From assembly GCA_023974075.1 (NCBI GenBank), contig CM043798.1, positions 62,001 to 126,000 of the forward strand: DNA of 64,000 nucleotides, in the 5' to 3' direction. Positions 48,930 through 60,800 of this stretch are shown piece by piece (the stretch's first letter is position 1; each line of letters starts with the position of its first letter). A program made the position numbers and the translations under genes. This DNA is from Chaenocephalus aceratus. Taxonomy: Eukaryota; Chordata; Actinopteri; Perciformes; Channichthyidae. The notes under the pieces are model-generated. The model saw nothing but the letters and a program-made list of their open reading frames with translations. It was not told where the DNA came from and searched no databases.

Positions 48930-49640
48930 TAGAGATGCCCCCACCTCACCAGATCAGAGCGATTATTAGGCTGCAAGGCTGAATTAGTAGCTTGGTCTAC
49001 GGTGTGGCCGCTGCCTGCCGTGTCATGTCCCTGGGGGATCGCGCAGCATGGCACTTTCCAAAAAGGACCGTGTTGATCTCCTGGGAGCCCCGTGTTTACC
49101 CATACCTCACCAACAGGCATTGTATTTGGGAGTGGTGCTCGATGCAGGCGCGCTGCGCGCCATCCTGTCAGAGAGCAGACACGCGTCCGTGCTTCGGGCG
49201 GTTCACAGGCTGCGACAGGGGGCAACAGTGACAGCTTTAAGTCTCATGCAGACTCTGGGTCTCATGACGGCTGCTCACATTGTGGTCCCGCAGGGGTTAC
49301 TGCATATGCGCCGCCTGCAGAGGTGGTTCTCCAGCCTGCGTTTAGATCCCAAGAGGCACAAACGACGTCTGGTGACCATCCCCCCCCTCAGTGGAGGGCA
49401 ACCTCTGGTTATGGGGGTCTCCCGGGCGCTTCCGGAGGGGTCTCCACTGAGACGGGTGACCTCCTACATCACAGTGTTCACGGAGAACAGGATGGGGAGG
49501 GACCTGCCTGAAGAGGGCTATTGGTGGGCGCTGGTCTCTAACAGAGACACGACACAGCAACCTCCTAGAGCTACGGGCGGTAGTGTTGGTCCTCCAGCAT
49601 TTCAAACCCTTAATTCGGAGGAGACATGTACTGGTCAGGA
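48930..49640 (+). pseudogene. DIRS-like reverse transcriptase C-terminus and RNase H remnant
   Basis: The frame from 49048 includes YLGVVLDAGALRAILSESR, LSLMQTLGLMTAAHIVVPQG and LLHMRRLQRWFSS. These are the conserved post-catalytic (thumb) blocks of DIRS reverse transcriptases. Further on, LPEEGYWWALVSNRDTTQQ in one frame and an LLELRAVVLVLQHF-like text in another fit the RNase H domain. Frame changes occur at several points, so no protein is made. Confidence 0.65.
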
Positions 49641-49679
49641 GCGACAACAGCAGGAGGAGCGTAAAATAAGAGCCCCTAT

Positions 49680-50500
49680 CTTGTGCGTTGGGCTCTATTT
49701 TGTCCTTCTTACAGTTACTGGTGGACAGAGGACTTGCTCATTCCACAGTGAAAGTGTATGCAGCAGCCATCTCGTCCTGCCATGAGGGATTTGGCGGCAG
49801 GTCAGTCTTTAGTCAGTCACTAATTGCTGCGGTTTTTACGGGGGGTCAGGAGGCTGCGCCCAGTAGTACACGCCTCCGCCCGGCAGTGGGACCTGCCGTT
49901 GGTGCTCGAGGCTTTGGTCACAGAACCATTTGAGCCTCTGGAGCTCTCCTCCCTGAAAACACTGTCGTGGAAGACAGCTTTGCTTCTTGCCTTAACGTCA
50001 GCCAAGAGAGTGTCCGAGTTAACCCAAGTTGCTTGTTGATCCGCGGTGACCGGAGGGGGCCGACACTCAGACCGAACCCCTCCTTTGTGCCCAAGAGCCT
50101 AAGGAGTGTGTTCAGGTCGAGGGCTATTCAGTTGGGGGGCTTTAATCTTCCACCCCATAGTGGGGCCAGGTAGGCTAAATTGCACCTCCTCTGCCCGGTG
50201 CGTGCATGTTATGTAGAGTGCACAGCTGTCCTTAGGCGCACTGAACAGCTGTTTGTGTGCTTCGGGGGCGGGGTGCCCAGGAAAGCCCTGTCCATGAAAC
50301 GCCTGGCAGACTGGCTCTGCGAGTGCATTGCACATGCCTACGGATAGGCGGGGAAAGCAATCCCCACGAGGGTCCGTGCACACTCTACACAGGCTGTGGC
50401 AGTGTCAACAGCCTTATTTAACGCTGTGAGTGTGGAGGACATATGAACGGCGGTGTCTTGGTCAACACCAGGCCCCTTCATAAAGTGTTATCTCTTGGGC
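49680..50500 (+). pseudogene. DIRS-like tyrosine recombinase remnant
   Basis: Frames around 49688-50039 read LLVDRGLAHSTVKVYAAAIS, PLVLEALVTEPFEPLELSSL and LLLALTSAKRVSELTQVAC. The last is the conserved block around the first catalytic Arg (AKRVSEL) of DIRS recombinases. Near 50455 a WSTPGPFIKCY text resembles the C-terminal block that contains the catalytic Tyr. The His-x-x-Arg box between them is not readable because of frameshifts. Confidence 0.65.
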
Positions 50501-50574
50501 ATGTCTGGCTCCTTTTCATCGTCTGTGCTTGCTGGGGGCAACACAGGACTGGTGAGGATCCAGACTCATCATAC

Positions 50575-51905
50575 ACGAGTCAACAGCAGACACAGATTCA
50601 GTGAGCAGACTGAAAAATCTCTACATTTTCATTGTTATGCGATGATACTCAACTATATTTATCAATCAAGCCTGATGAAATAAATTATCTAAATAAAATT
50701 CAAGACTGCCTTAAGGACTTAAAAACGTGGATGACCTTAAACTTTTTGATGTTAAACACGACCAAAACTGAAGTTATTGTACTTGGCCCGAAGAATCTAC
50801 GAAACAAACTATCTAAAGATATACTAACTATGGATGGCATTAATTTGGCCTCCAGTGAAACTGTAAGGAATCTTGGTGTTATATTTGATCAGGATTTATC
50901 CTTTAACGCCCACATAAAATCAATTTCAAGGACCGCCTACTTCCATCTACGTAACATTGCAAAAATCAGGCATATCTTGCCTCAAAACGATGCAGAGAAA
51001 CTAGTCCATGCATTTGTTACTTCAAGGCTGGATTATTGTAACTCTTTATTATCAGGGAGTACCAAGAAGTCAGTCAAGTCGCTTCAGCTGATTCAAAATG
51101 CTGCAGCTCGTGTACTAACCAGAGTTAGGAAAAGGTACCACATTACTCCTGTTCTGGCTGCCTTACACTGGCTTCCTATAGAACACAGGATAGAATTTAA
51201 AATTCTTCTTCTCACCTACAAAGCCCTTAATGGGCAGGCGCCATTACCTTAAAGAACTCATTATACCCTACTGGCCTACTAGGGCATTGCGTTCCAAGAA
51301 TGCAGGGTTGTTGGTTGTTCCTAGAGTCTCTAAAAGTACAATGGGAGCCAGAGCCTTTTCTTATCAAGCTCCACATTTGTGGAATCAGCTTCCAGTTTGT
51401 GTTCGGGCGGCAGACACCCTATCCGTTTTTAAGAGTGCGCTTAAGACCTTCCTTTTTGATAAAGCTTATAGTTAGGGCTGATTAGATTCAGCCCCTAGTT
51501 TTGCTGATATAGGCTTAGTTTGTCGGGGGACATCTTACTTCTTCCTTCTCTCTGTCTATACCTGTGTACTCTCATGTTCCGATTAACCCAGCTTCCCCAA
51601 ATGTCTTTCTTTTCGGTGTCTATATACGCCGGGATCCGGAGTCATGGATGATCCTGCGGTCCTGTGTCCTGGATCACGAGCCCTGGATCGTGAGTCGTGG
51701 CTGTGGTCCTGGATCATCGGTCCTGGATGGATATCCTCGTGGATTCATCTTCCTATTATACACACATGCATTTCCAAACATTTGGACTACCTATGTTGCA
51801 AATGTATTATCTTTTCAATTTACACACGGCATCTATTGCACGTCTGTCCGTCCTGGAAGAGGGATCCCTCCTCTGTTGCTCTCCCTGAGGTTTCTCCCAT
51901 GTTCC
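50575..51905 (+). mobile_element. 5'-truncated L2-type LINE
   Basis: It starts within the reverse transcriptase just before the catalytic box and runs through the end of the protein to a 3' UTR with a TGAGGTTTCTCCCATGTTCC phrase typical of fish L2 elements. The end at about 51905 abuts a TTAA-type element, so the final tail repeat is missing. It is inserted directly behind the DIRS remnant. Confidence 0.85.
50636..51475 (+). pseudogene. L2-type reverse transcriptase C-terminal half
   Basis: The text HCYA-DDTQLYLS, the catalytic YADD box, is present but has a one-base deletion between the A and the first D codon. The next 200 residues are otherwise open: LKTWMTLNFLMLNTTKTEVI, NLGVIFDQDLSFNAHIK, SRLDYCNSLLSG, LQLIQNAAARVLT and LHWLPIEHRIEFKILLLTYK. 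A frameshift near 51245 then leads to APHLWNQLPVCVRAADTLSV and KTFLFDKAYS before the stop. It is a fairly young but inactive copy. Confidence 0.9.
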
Positions 51906-51908
51906 CCT

Positions 51909-52335
51909 TTAACCTGTTAAACCCCGAGCCTGTTTTTCAGGTTTCAGGCTTGAAAAGGACATTCCCTGAACAAATGACTATAACTTCACTTCTAAAAGGT
52001 TTATATGAATAATTGTTGTTGGATGTAGAAGTATCAGAATCAATATAGATTGTCCTGTGTAAGAGTAAATTCAGATGGAACATAGCAAAAAAATGTAAAT
52101 TCCTGTCTCCGCCTAAAGAAAACCCATTACTTATAGTGAAGACCAACCTTGAATGATGGGTTAGTAGCCTAAAAGCTTTAGGAATCCAAAGTATAACATA
52201 TAATAAGTACCCTGTATCAAGATTGACATTTGACCTTTTTAGAGAGGTTTATGAAAATAAAGTCCAGGCGGAATAAGCTTTGGGCACATTTGGGCACATT
52301 TGGTTCCATCAGTGCCATTTGACCTTTTTCAGGTA
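51909..52335. mobile_element. TTAA-type element, second (left) copy
   Basis: It begins TTAA-CCTGTTAAACCCCGAG and shares GCCTGTTTTTCAGGTTTCAG, GAATCAATATAGAT and ATAACATATAATAAGTACCC with the element at 21111-23379. It lacks the second hairpin arm and stops near 52335. Confidence 0.6.
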
Positions 52336-52388
52336 CAAGACTATAAAAATCATTGTATTACATTGAATAATCACTATAGGTATTCATT

Positions 52389-52397
52389 CCACCCAAA

Positions 52398-52428
<31 letters not shown>

Positions 52429-52626
52429 TTCTTAAAATGTTTTTACAAATATGTTTGTGTGTGTGAGTGTGTGTAGGTGTGTGTAAGTGTAGGTGTGTGT
52501 ATGTGTGTAGGTGTGTATGTGTAAGTGTAGCTGTGTGGGTATGTAAGTGTAGCTGTGTGGGTATGTGTAGGTGTGTATGTGTAAGTGTAGCTGTGTGTGT
52601 ATGTAAGTGTAGCTGTGTGTGTATGT
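52389..52626. repeat. Poly(A), (TA)n and GT-rich tandem repeats
   Basis: An A run (about 52389-52412) is followed by (AT)n. From 52452 to 52626 there is a variable GT-rich minisatellite built of GTGTGTAGGTGTGTATGTGT- and AAGTGTAGCTGTGTGGGTAT-like units. Confidence 0.9.
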
Positions 52627-52809
52627 AACTGTACCAACGCACTATACAATACAACTACACTGTAGGTCATTGTGTGTAGCTGTACTTGCACAATAAAAAA
52701 AACGGAAACGTAGGTAACATTTGACTCCAACTGGGGCAGATTTATTTCAAACATTTTACCAACACACATGTAAAAACAAACATTTTACCAACGTAGTATA
52801 CAATAAAAC

Positions 52810-53700
52810 TAGGGGTCGACCGATTATCGGCCAGGCCGATTATCGGGGCCGATATTCCTCATTTGACCGATTATCGGTATCGGCCTTTTTTTATAAAATT
52901 GCCGATAACACTTTGGCTCTGATGCGGCCGTTTCTCTGTCTGCAGTCACCACTCTCTGTACACGAGCAATGTCCCGCCCACAGCGCTATCTGATAGGCTA
53001 TTACTGAAGTGTCAATCAACACTGAAGATTTTCCGGGCGGGAGCCAGCCATAGAGGCGGGACCTTCTCAGATTACAGGCAGGTGCGAAGAACGCAGACGC
53101 AGACACAGACAGAGGCGAGGCGTGCTGCGAGTGGAGCCTCGCAGTTTTTCAGATTGATATGTGAAGCTCATTAGCTAATCAACATGTATTTAGCAAATGT
53201 TTAGCAAAATATTAGAAGTGAGGCTACTAGTCTAACGTTAGGTCTACTGTAATAGCCTCACATTTAATAGTTTGCAAAACATTAGCTAGCACTAGTGTAT
53301 TGCAGTTGCTAGCAGTTTATTGGGATTTTATGCTAGACAGACAGGCATTGGTTTGATATAATAAATTAAGCATTATTGTTAGTTAAGCATGTCAGCCTGC
53401 AGCCCCACTTCTTGTCTCTCTCTAACTCATTGCAGATGGCTGCACTAAAGAAAAGGGCACAGAGAGGAAACCAGTTGTAAGATGTTTAAAAGTTCATTAA
53501 ACATAATATATGCTTAAATGCATTTCAAAGAAGTTGTGTTGAGTTGTGTTGGAGTTTGTGTTATTCTACATTTTGACACTATAGATTTTCTGATTTTACT
53601 GCAAATGTATATCGGTTCCAAATATCGGTTATCGGTCTCCTTGATTACTAATAATCGGTATCGGTATCGGCCTTGAAAAAGCCATATCGGTCGATCCCTA
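52810..53700. mobile_element. Nonautonomous hAT transposon, 891 bp
   Basis: The left end is TAGGGGTCGACCGATTATCG and the right end in reverse is TAGGGATCGACCGATATGGC. Both are flanked by the perfect 8-bp duplication AATAAAAC (52802-52809 and 53701-53708). Subterminal runs of ATCGG/CCGAT motifs lie at both ends, as usual for this family. A small exon-like stretch near 53430-53470 is all that could be transposase. Confidence 0.92.
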
Positions 53701-53849
53701 AATAAAACCACACTGTAGGTTTGTAAAAACAACAAATATTTTACCAACACACTATACAATAAAATCACACTAGGTATATAAAAACAAGTATTTTTTTTTT
53801 TTAAATAAACACTCGCAAAATGTTATACCTACCTGAACTTTATACCTAC

Positions 53850-54870
53850 CTGAATGTTCCAGTATTTCGGTCGTGCCACTCCCTGAAACAGTTCCTTTTG
53901 ACAGTGAAGCACAGAGGGACCTGGCACTTCCTGCAGTACACAGGTGTCTTCACCCTTTTGAGTCCAGCATCGAGGCGCCTCCTGCAGTTCTTCAAGATGA
54001 ATGTTCTCCCCAAGCTGTTATATTTGTTTCAAAACATCCCCCTGCCACCCCACCAGATTTCTTTCCTAGAATGAAGAAAATGTTTAGTAATTTGATATGG
54101 AATAACAGACGCCCCAGGCTCCGTTTGTCTCTCTTGGACCTGCCTTATGATCGAGGAGGGTTACAGTTCCCTAACATGTTGTGGTACTACTGGGCTGAGA
54201 ACATTGATGTTTTACTACACAGAGGAGAGGCCTCCGGCGTGGAGGGATGTTGAGTCTTGCTCCTTAAAGCTCCCACTTCCCACTTATCTATATTCTGACA
54301 ACCCAAAAAAACCTTTGAAAAAAACTACACCTAATCCTATAGTTAAAAATATGATTGGTGTCTGGCAGAAGGTTAAAAAATATATGAAGGAACCTTCTTC
54401 TTCTCCTGGTTCAGCCCGATCTGGGGAAGTTTTTGCGCTAGGGAATGCCGATGGAGGTTTTAGACTATGGGCTGAAAAGGGGGTGGGGCAGTTAAAAGAC
54501 ATGTTTGGAAGTTATAATGTTTTTATCATTTGAGGAACTTGTCAGTAAATACGATATCCCTCGTAAACATTTTTTTAAATATCTGCAACTCAGGAGCTTT
54601 GTAGGAGCGAACCAGGACCGACTCATGCTGGCCCCGCCTCTGTCCATAAAGTTTTAATTAAAAACCCCTTTGGGAAGGGCATCATATATGAATTATATGA
54701 TCTCCTGCTGGTGTTCTCCCCAGAATCCTCCAACTCAAGACTTAATGCCTGGAAAACTGACTTACAGGAAGACTGTTTTAATTTGCCATATATCTGACAG
54801 CATTTGAGGCATCTCTCCTTGCTATTATACTATGTCTTTCTCGGTGAATGGGATGCTTGGAACTGTGTTG
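53850..54870 (+). mobile_element. L1-type LINE relic, C-terminal end of ORF2
   Basis: Frames read KMNVLPKLLYLFQNIPLPPH, then MKKMFSNLIWNNRRPRLRLS, LPYDRGGLQFPNMLWYYWAE, later FKYLQLRSFVG and LYDLLLVFSPESSNSRLNAW. This is the same L1 C-terminal region as at 26640-27550, from a related but different lineage. Frameshifts are present. Its end abuts the large minisatellite directly, with the first repeat units starting near 54885. Confidence 0.8.
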
Positions 54871-54884
54871 CTTGTTCAGCTGCA

Positions 54885-57800
54885 CCTGCCTTTACCACAC
54901 TGGGACCTGCAGCTGCTTCTACCACACTGGGACCTGCAGCTGCTTCTACCACACTGGGACCTGCTGCAGCTTCTACCACACTGGGACCTGCTGCTGCTTC
55001 TACCACACTGGGACCTGCTGCTGCTTCTACCACACAGGGACCTGCTGCTGCTTCTACCACACTGGGACCTGCAGCTGCTTCTACCACACAGGGACCTGCA
55101 GCTGCTTCTACCACAACTGGGACCTGCTGCTTCTACCACACCGGGACCTGCTGCTGTTTCTACCACACTGGGACCTGCTGCTGCTTCTACCACACCGGGA
55201 CCTGCAGCTGCTTCTACCACACTGGGACCTGCAGCTGCTTCTACCACACTGGGACCTGCTGCAGCTTCTACCACACTGGGACCTGCTGCTGCTTCTACCA
55301 CACTGGGACCTGCAGCTGCTTCTACCACACTGGGACCTGCAGCTGCTTCTACCACACTGGGACCTGCAGCTGCTTCTACCACACAGGGACCTGCTGCTGC
55401 TTCTACCACACTGGGACCTGCAGCTACTTCTACCACACTGGGACCTGCTGCAGCTTCTACCACACTGGGACCTGCTGCTGCTTCTACCACACTGGGACCT
55501 GCAGCTGCTTCTACCACACAGGGACCTGCTGCTGCTTCTACCACACAGGGACCTGCTGCTGCTTCTACCACACTGGGACCTGCAGCTGCTTCTACCACAC
55601 TGGGACCTGCAGCTGCTTCTACCACACAGGGACCTGCTGCTGCTTCTACCACACTGGGACCTGCAGCTGCTTCTACCACACTGGGACCTGCTGCTTCTAC
55701 CACACAGGGACCTGCTGCTGCTACCACACCGGGACCTGCTGCTTCTACCACACTGGGACCTGCTGCTTCTACCACACTGGGACCTGCTGATTCTACCACA
55801 CCTGGGACCTGCTGCTGCTTCTACCACACCGGGACCTGCTGCTGCTTCTACCACACAGGGACCTGCTGCTTCTACCACACTGGGACCTGCTGCTTCTACC
55901 ACACAGGGACCTGCTGCTGCTTCTACCACACAGGGACCTGCTGCTGCTTCTACCACACCGGGACCTGCTGCTGCTTCTACCACACTGGGACCTGCTGCTG
56001 CTTCTACCACACCGGGACCTGCTGCTTCTACCACACTGGGACCTGCTGCTTCTACCACACAGGGACCTGCTGCTGCTTCTACCACACCGGGACCTGCTGC
56101 TGCTTCTACCACACCGGGACCTGCTGCTGCTACCACACTGGGACCTGCTGCTGCTTCTACCACACCGGGACCTGCTGCTGCTTCTACCACACAGGGACCT
56201 GCAGCTGCTTCTACCACACTGGGACCTGCACCTGCTTCTACCACACTGGGACCTGCTGCTGCTTCTACCACACTGGGACCTGCTGCTTCTACCACACGGG
56301 ACCTGCTGCTTCTACCACACTGGGACCTGCTGCTTCTACCACACCGGGAACCTGCTGCTGCTTCTACCACACCGGACCTGCTGCTGCTTCTACCACACTG
56401 GGACCTGCTGCTGCTTCTACCACACTGGGACCTGCAGCTGCTTCTACCACACCGGGACCTGCAGCTGCTTCTACCCACACTGGGACCTGCTGCTGCTTCT
56501 ACCACACAGGGACCTGCTGCTTCTACCACACTGGGACCTGCAGCTGCTTCTACCACACATGGACCTGCTGCCTCTACCACACTGGGACCTGCTGCTTCTA
56601 CCACACAGGGACCTGCTGCTTCTACCACACTGGGACCTGCAGCTGCTTCTACCACACTGGGACCTGATGCTTCTACCACACCGGGACCTGCAGCTGCTTC
56701 TACCTCACTGGACCTGCTGCTTCTACCACACAGGGACCTGCTGCCTCTACCACACTGGGACCTGCTGCTGCTTCTACCACAAAGGGACCTGCTTGCTTCT
56801 ACCACACTGGGACCTGCTGCTGCTTCTACCACACAGGGACCTGCAGCTGCTTCTACCACACTGGGACGTGCTGCTGCTTCTACCACACCGGGACCTGCTG
56901 CTGCTCTACCACACTGGGACCGCTGCTTCTACCACACTGGGACCTGCTGCTGCTTCTACCACACCGGGACCTGCTGCTTTCTACCACACAGGGACTGCTG
57001 CTGCTTCTACCACACCGGGACCTGCTGCTGCTTCTACCACACTGGGACCTGCTGCTTCTACCACACAGGGACCTGCTGCTGCTTCTACCACACCGGGACC
57101 TGCTGCTGCTTCTACCACACTGGGACCTGCTGCTTCTACCACACAGGGACCTGCTGCAGCTTCTACCACACCGGGACCTGTAGCTGCTTCTACCACACTG
57201 GGACCTGCTGCTGCTTCTACCACACCGGGACTTGCTGCTGCTTCTACCACACTGGGACCTGCTGCTTCTACCACACTGGGACCTGCTGTTGCTTCTACCA
57301 CACTGGGACCTGCTGCTTCTACCACACTGGGACCTGCTGCTGCTTCTACCACACGGGACCTGCAGCTGCTTCTACCACACGGGACCTGCTGAAGCTCCTC
57401 CCACACTGGGACCTGCTGCTCCTACCACACTGGGACCTGCTGCTGCTTCTACCACACAGGGACCTGCTGCTGCTTCTACCACCACTGGGACCTGCAGCTG
57501 CTTCTACCACACTGGGACCTGCAGCTGCTTCTACCACACAGGGACCTGCTGCTGCTTCTACCACACTGGGACCTGCAGCTGCTTCTACCACACTGGGACC
57601 TGCTGCAGCTTCTACCACACTGGGACCTGCTGCTGCTTCTACCACACTGGGACCTGCAGCTGCTTCTACCACACAGGGACCTGCTGCTTCTACCACACTG
57701 GGACCTGCAGCTGCTTCTACCACACTGGGACCTGCTGCTTCTACCACACTGGGACCTGCTGCTGCTTCTACCCACCGGGACCTGCTGCTTCTACCACACT

Positions 57801-60800
57801 GGGACCTGCTGCTGCTTCTACCACACCGGGACCTGCTGCTTCTACCACAGGGACCTGCTGCTGCTTCTACCACACTGGGACCTGCTGCTTCTACCACACC
57901 GGGACCTGCTGCTGCTTCTACCACACTGGGACCTGCAGCTGCTTCTACCACACTGGGACCTGCTGCTTCTACCACACAGGGACCTGCTGCTTCTACCACA
58001 CCGGGACCTGCTGCTGCTGCTTCTACCACACCGGGACCTGCAGCTGCTTCTACCACACCGGGACCTGCTGCTGCTACCACACTGGGACCTGCTGCTGCTT
58101 CTACCACCGGGACCTGCTGCTGCTTCTACCACACAGGGACCTGCAGCTGCTTCTACCACACTGGGACCTGCACCTGCTTCTACCACACTGGGACCTGCTG
58201 CTGCTTCTACCACACTGGGACCTGCTGCTTCTACCACACTGGGACCTGCTGCTGCTTCTACCACACCGGGACCTGCTGCTGCTTCTACCACACTGGGACC
58301 TGCAGCTGCTTCTACCACACTGGGACCTGCTGCTTCTACCACACAGGGACCTGCTGCTGCTTCTACCACACGGGACCTGCAGCTGCTTCTACCACACCGG
58401 GACCTGCAGCTGCTTCTACCACACTGGGACCTGCAGCTGCTTCTGCCACACTGGGACCTGCTGCTGCTACCACACAGGGACCTGCTGCTGCTTCTACCAC
58501 ACCGGGACCTGCTGCTTCTTCTACCACACTGGGACCTGCTGCTTCTACCACACAGGGACCTGCTGCTGCTTCTACCACACCGGGACCTGCAGCTGCTTCT
58601 ACCACACTGGGACCTGCTGCTGCTTCTACCACACCGGGACTTGCTGCTGCTTCTACCACACTGGGACCTGCTGCTTCTACCACACTGGGACCTGCTGCTG
58701 CTTCTACCACACTGGGACCTGCTGCTTCTACCACACTGGGACCTGCTGCTGCTTCTACCACACAGGGACCTGCAGCTGCTTCTACCACACAGGGACCTGC
58801 TGCTGCTCCTCCCACACTGGGACCTGCTGCTCCTACCACACTGGGACCTGCTGCTGCTTCTACCACACAGGGACCTGCAGCTGCTTCTACCACACTGGGA
58901 CCTGCAGCTGCTTCTACCACACAGGGACCTGCTGCTGCTTCTACCACACTGGGACCTGCAGCTGCTTCTACCACACTGGGACCTGCTGCAGCTTCTACCA
59001 CACTGGGACCTGCTGCTTCTACCACACTGGGACCTGCAGCTGCTTCTACCACACAGGGACCTGCTGCTGCTTCTACCACACTGGGACCTGCAGCTGCTTC
59101 TACCACACTGGGACCTGCTGCTTCTACCACACTGGGACCTGCTGCTGCTTCTACCACACCGGGACCTGCTGCTTCTACCACACTGGGACCTGCTACTGCC
59201 TTCTACCACACCGGGACCTGCTGCTTCTACCACACAGGGACCTGCTGCTGCTTCTACCACACTGGGACCTGCTGCTTCTACCACACCGGGACCTGCTGCT
59301 GCTTCTACCACACTGGGACCTGCAGCTGCTTCTACCACACTGGGACCTGCTGCTTCTACCACACAGGGACCTGCTGCTTCTACCACACGGGACCTGCTGC
59401 TGCTGCTTCTACCACACAGGGACCTGCAGCTGCTTCTACCACACCGGGACCTGCTGCTGCTACCACACTGGGACCTGCTGCTGCTTCTACCACATCGGGA
59501 CCTGCTGCTGCTTCTACCACACTGGGACCTGCTGCTTCTACCACACTGGGACCTGCTGCTGCTTCTGCCACACCGGGACCTGCTGCTTCTACCACAGGGA
59601 CCTGCTGCTGCTTCTACCACACCGGGACCTGCTGCTGCTTCTACCACACTGGGACCTGCTGCTTCTACCACACAGGGACCTGCTGCTGCTTCTACCACAC
59701 CGGGACCTGCTGCTGCTTCTACCACACTGGGACCTGCTGCTTCTACCACACAGGGACCTGCTGCTGCTTCTACCACACCGGGACCTGCAGCTGCTTCTAC
59801 CACACTGGGACCTGCTGCTGCTTCTACCACACGGGACTTGCTGCTGCTTCTACCACACTGGGACCTGCTGCTTCTACCACACTGGGACCTGCTGTTGCTT
59901 CTACCACACTGGGACCTGCTGCTTCTACCACACTGGGACCTGCTGCTGCTTCTACCACACAGGGACCTGCAGCTGCTTCTACCACACAGGGACCTGCTGA
60001 AGCTCCTCCCACACTGGGACCTGCTGCTCCTACCACACTGGGACCTGCTGCTGCTTCTACCACACAGGGACCTGCTGCTGCTTCTACCACACTGGGACCT
60101 GCAGCTGCTTCTACCACACTGGGACCTGCAGCTGCTTCTACCACACAGGGACCTGCTGCTGCTTCTACCACACTGGGACCTGCAGCTGCTTCTACCACAC
60201 TGGGACCTGCTGCAGCTTCTACCACACTGGGACCTGCTGCTGCTTCTACCACACTGGGACCTGCAGCTGCTTCTACCACACAGGGACCTGCTGCTGCTTC
60301 TACCACACTGGGACCTGCAGCTGCTTCTACCACACTGGGACCTGCTGCTTCTACCACACTGGGACCTGCTGCTGCTTCTACCACACCGGGACCTGCTGCT
60401 TCTACCACACTGGGACCTGCTGCTGCTTCTACCACACCGGGACCTGCTGCTTCTACCACAGGGACCTGCTGCTGCTTCTACCACACTGGGACCTGCTGCT
60501 CTTCTACCACACCGGGACCTGCTGCTGCTTCTACCACACTGGGACCTGCAGCTGCTTCTACCACACTGGGACCTGCTGCTTCTACCACACAGGGACCTGC
60601 TGCTTCTACCACACCGGGACCTGTGCTGCTGCTTCTACCACACCGGGACCTGCAGCTGCTTCTACCACACCGGGACCTGCTGCTGCTACCACACTGGGAC
60701 CTGCTGCTGCTTCTACCACACCGGGACCTGCTGCTGCTTCTACCACACAGGGACCTGCAGCTGCTTCTACCACACTGGGACCTGCTGCTTCTACCACACT

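Larger units (their letters stand above)
47868..50560 (+). mobile_element. DIRS-like tyrosine-recombinase retrotransposon, degenerate
   Basis: In order, this holds a promoter-like region with TATATAA, a Gag-like start with CPSC and CFEC cysteine pairs, a reverse transcriptase/RNase H portion, and a tyrosine recombinase portion. This is the order in DIRS1-type elements of fish, which integrate with a recombinase and leave no target duplication. Every reading frame is broken. A small hAT splits it at 48268-48783, and most of the reverse transcriptase core appears deleted. Terminal repeats could not be paired by eye, so the limits are approximate. Confidence 0.7.
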
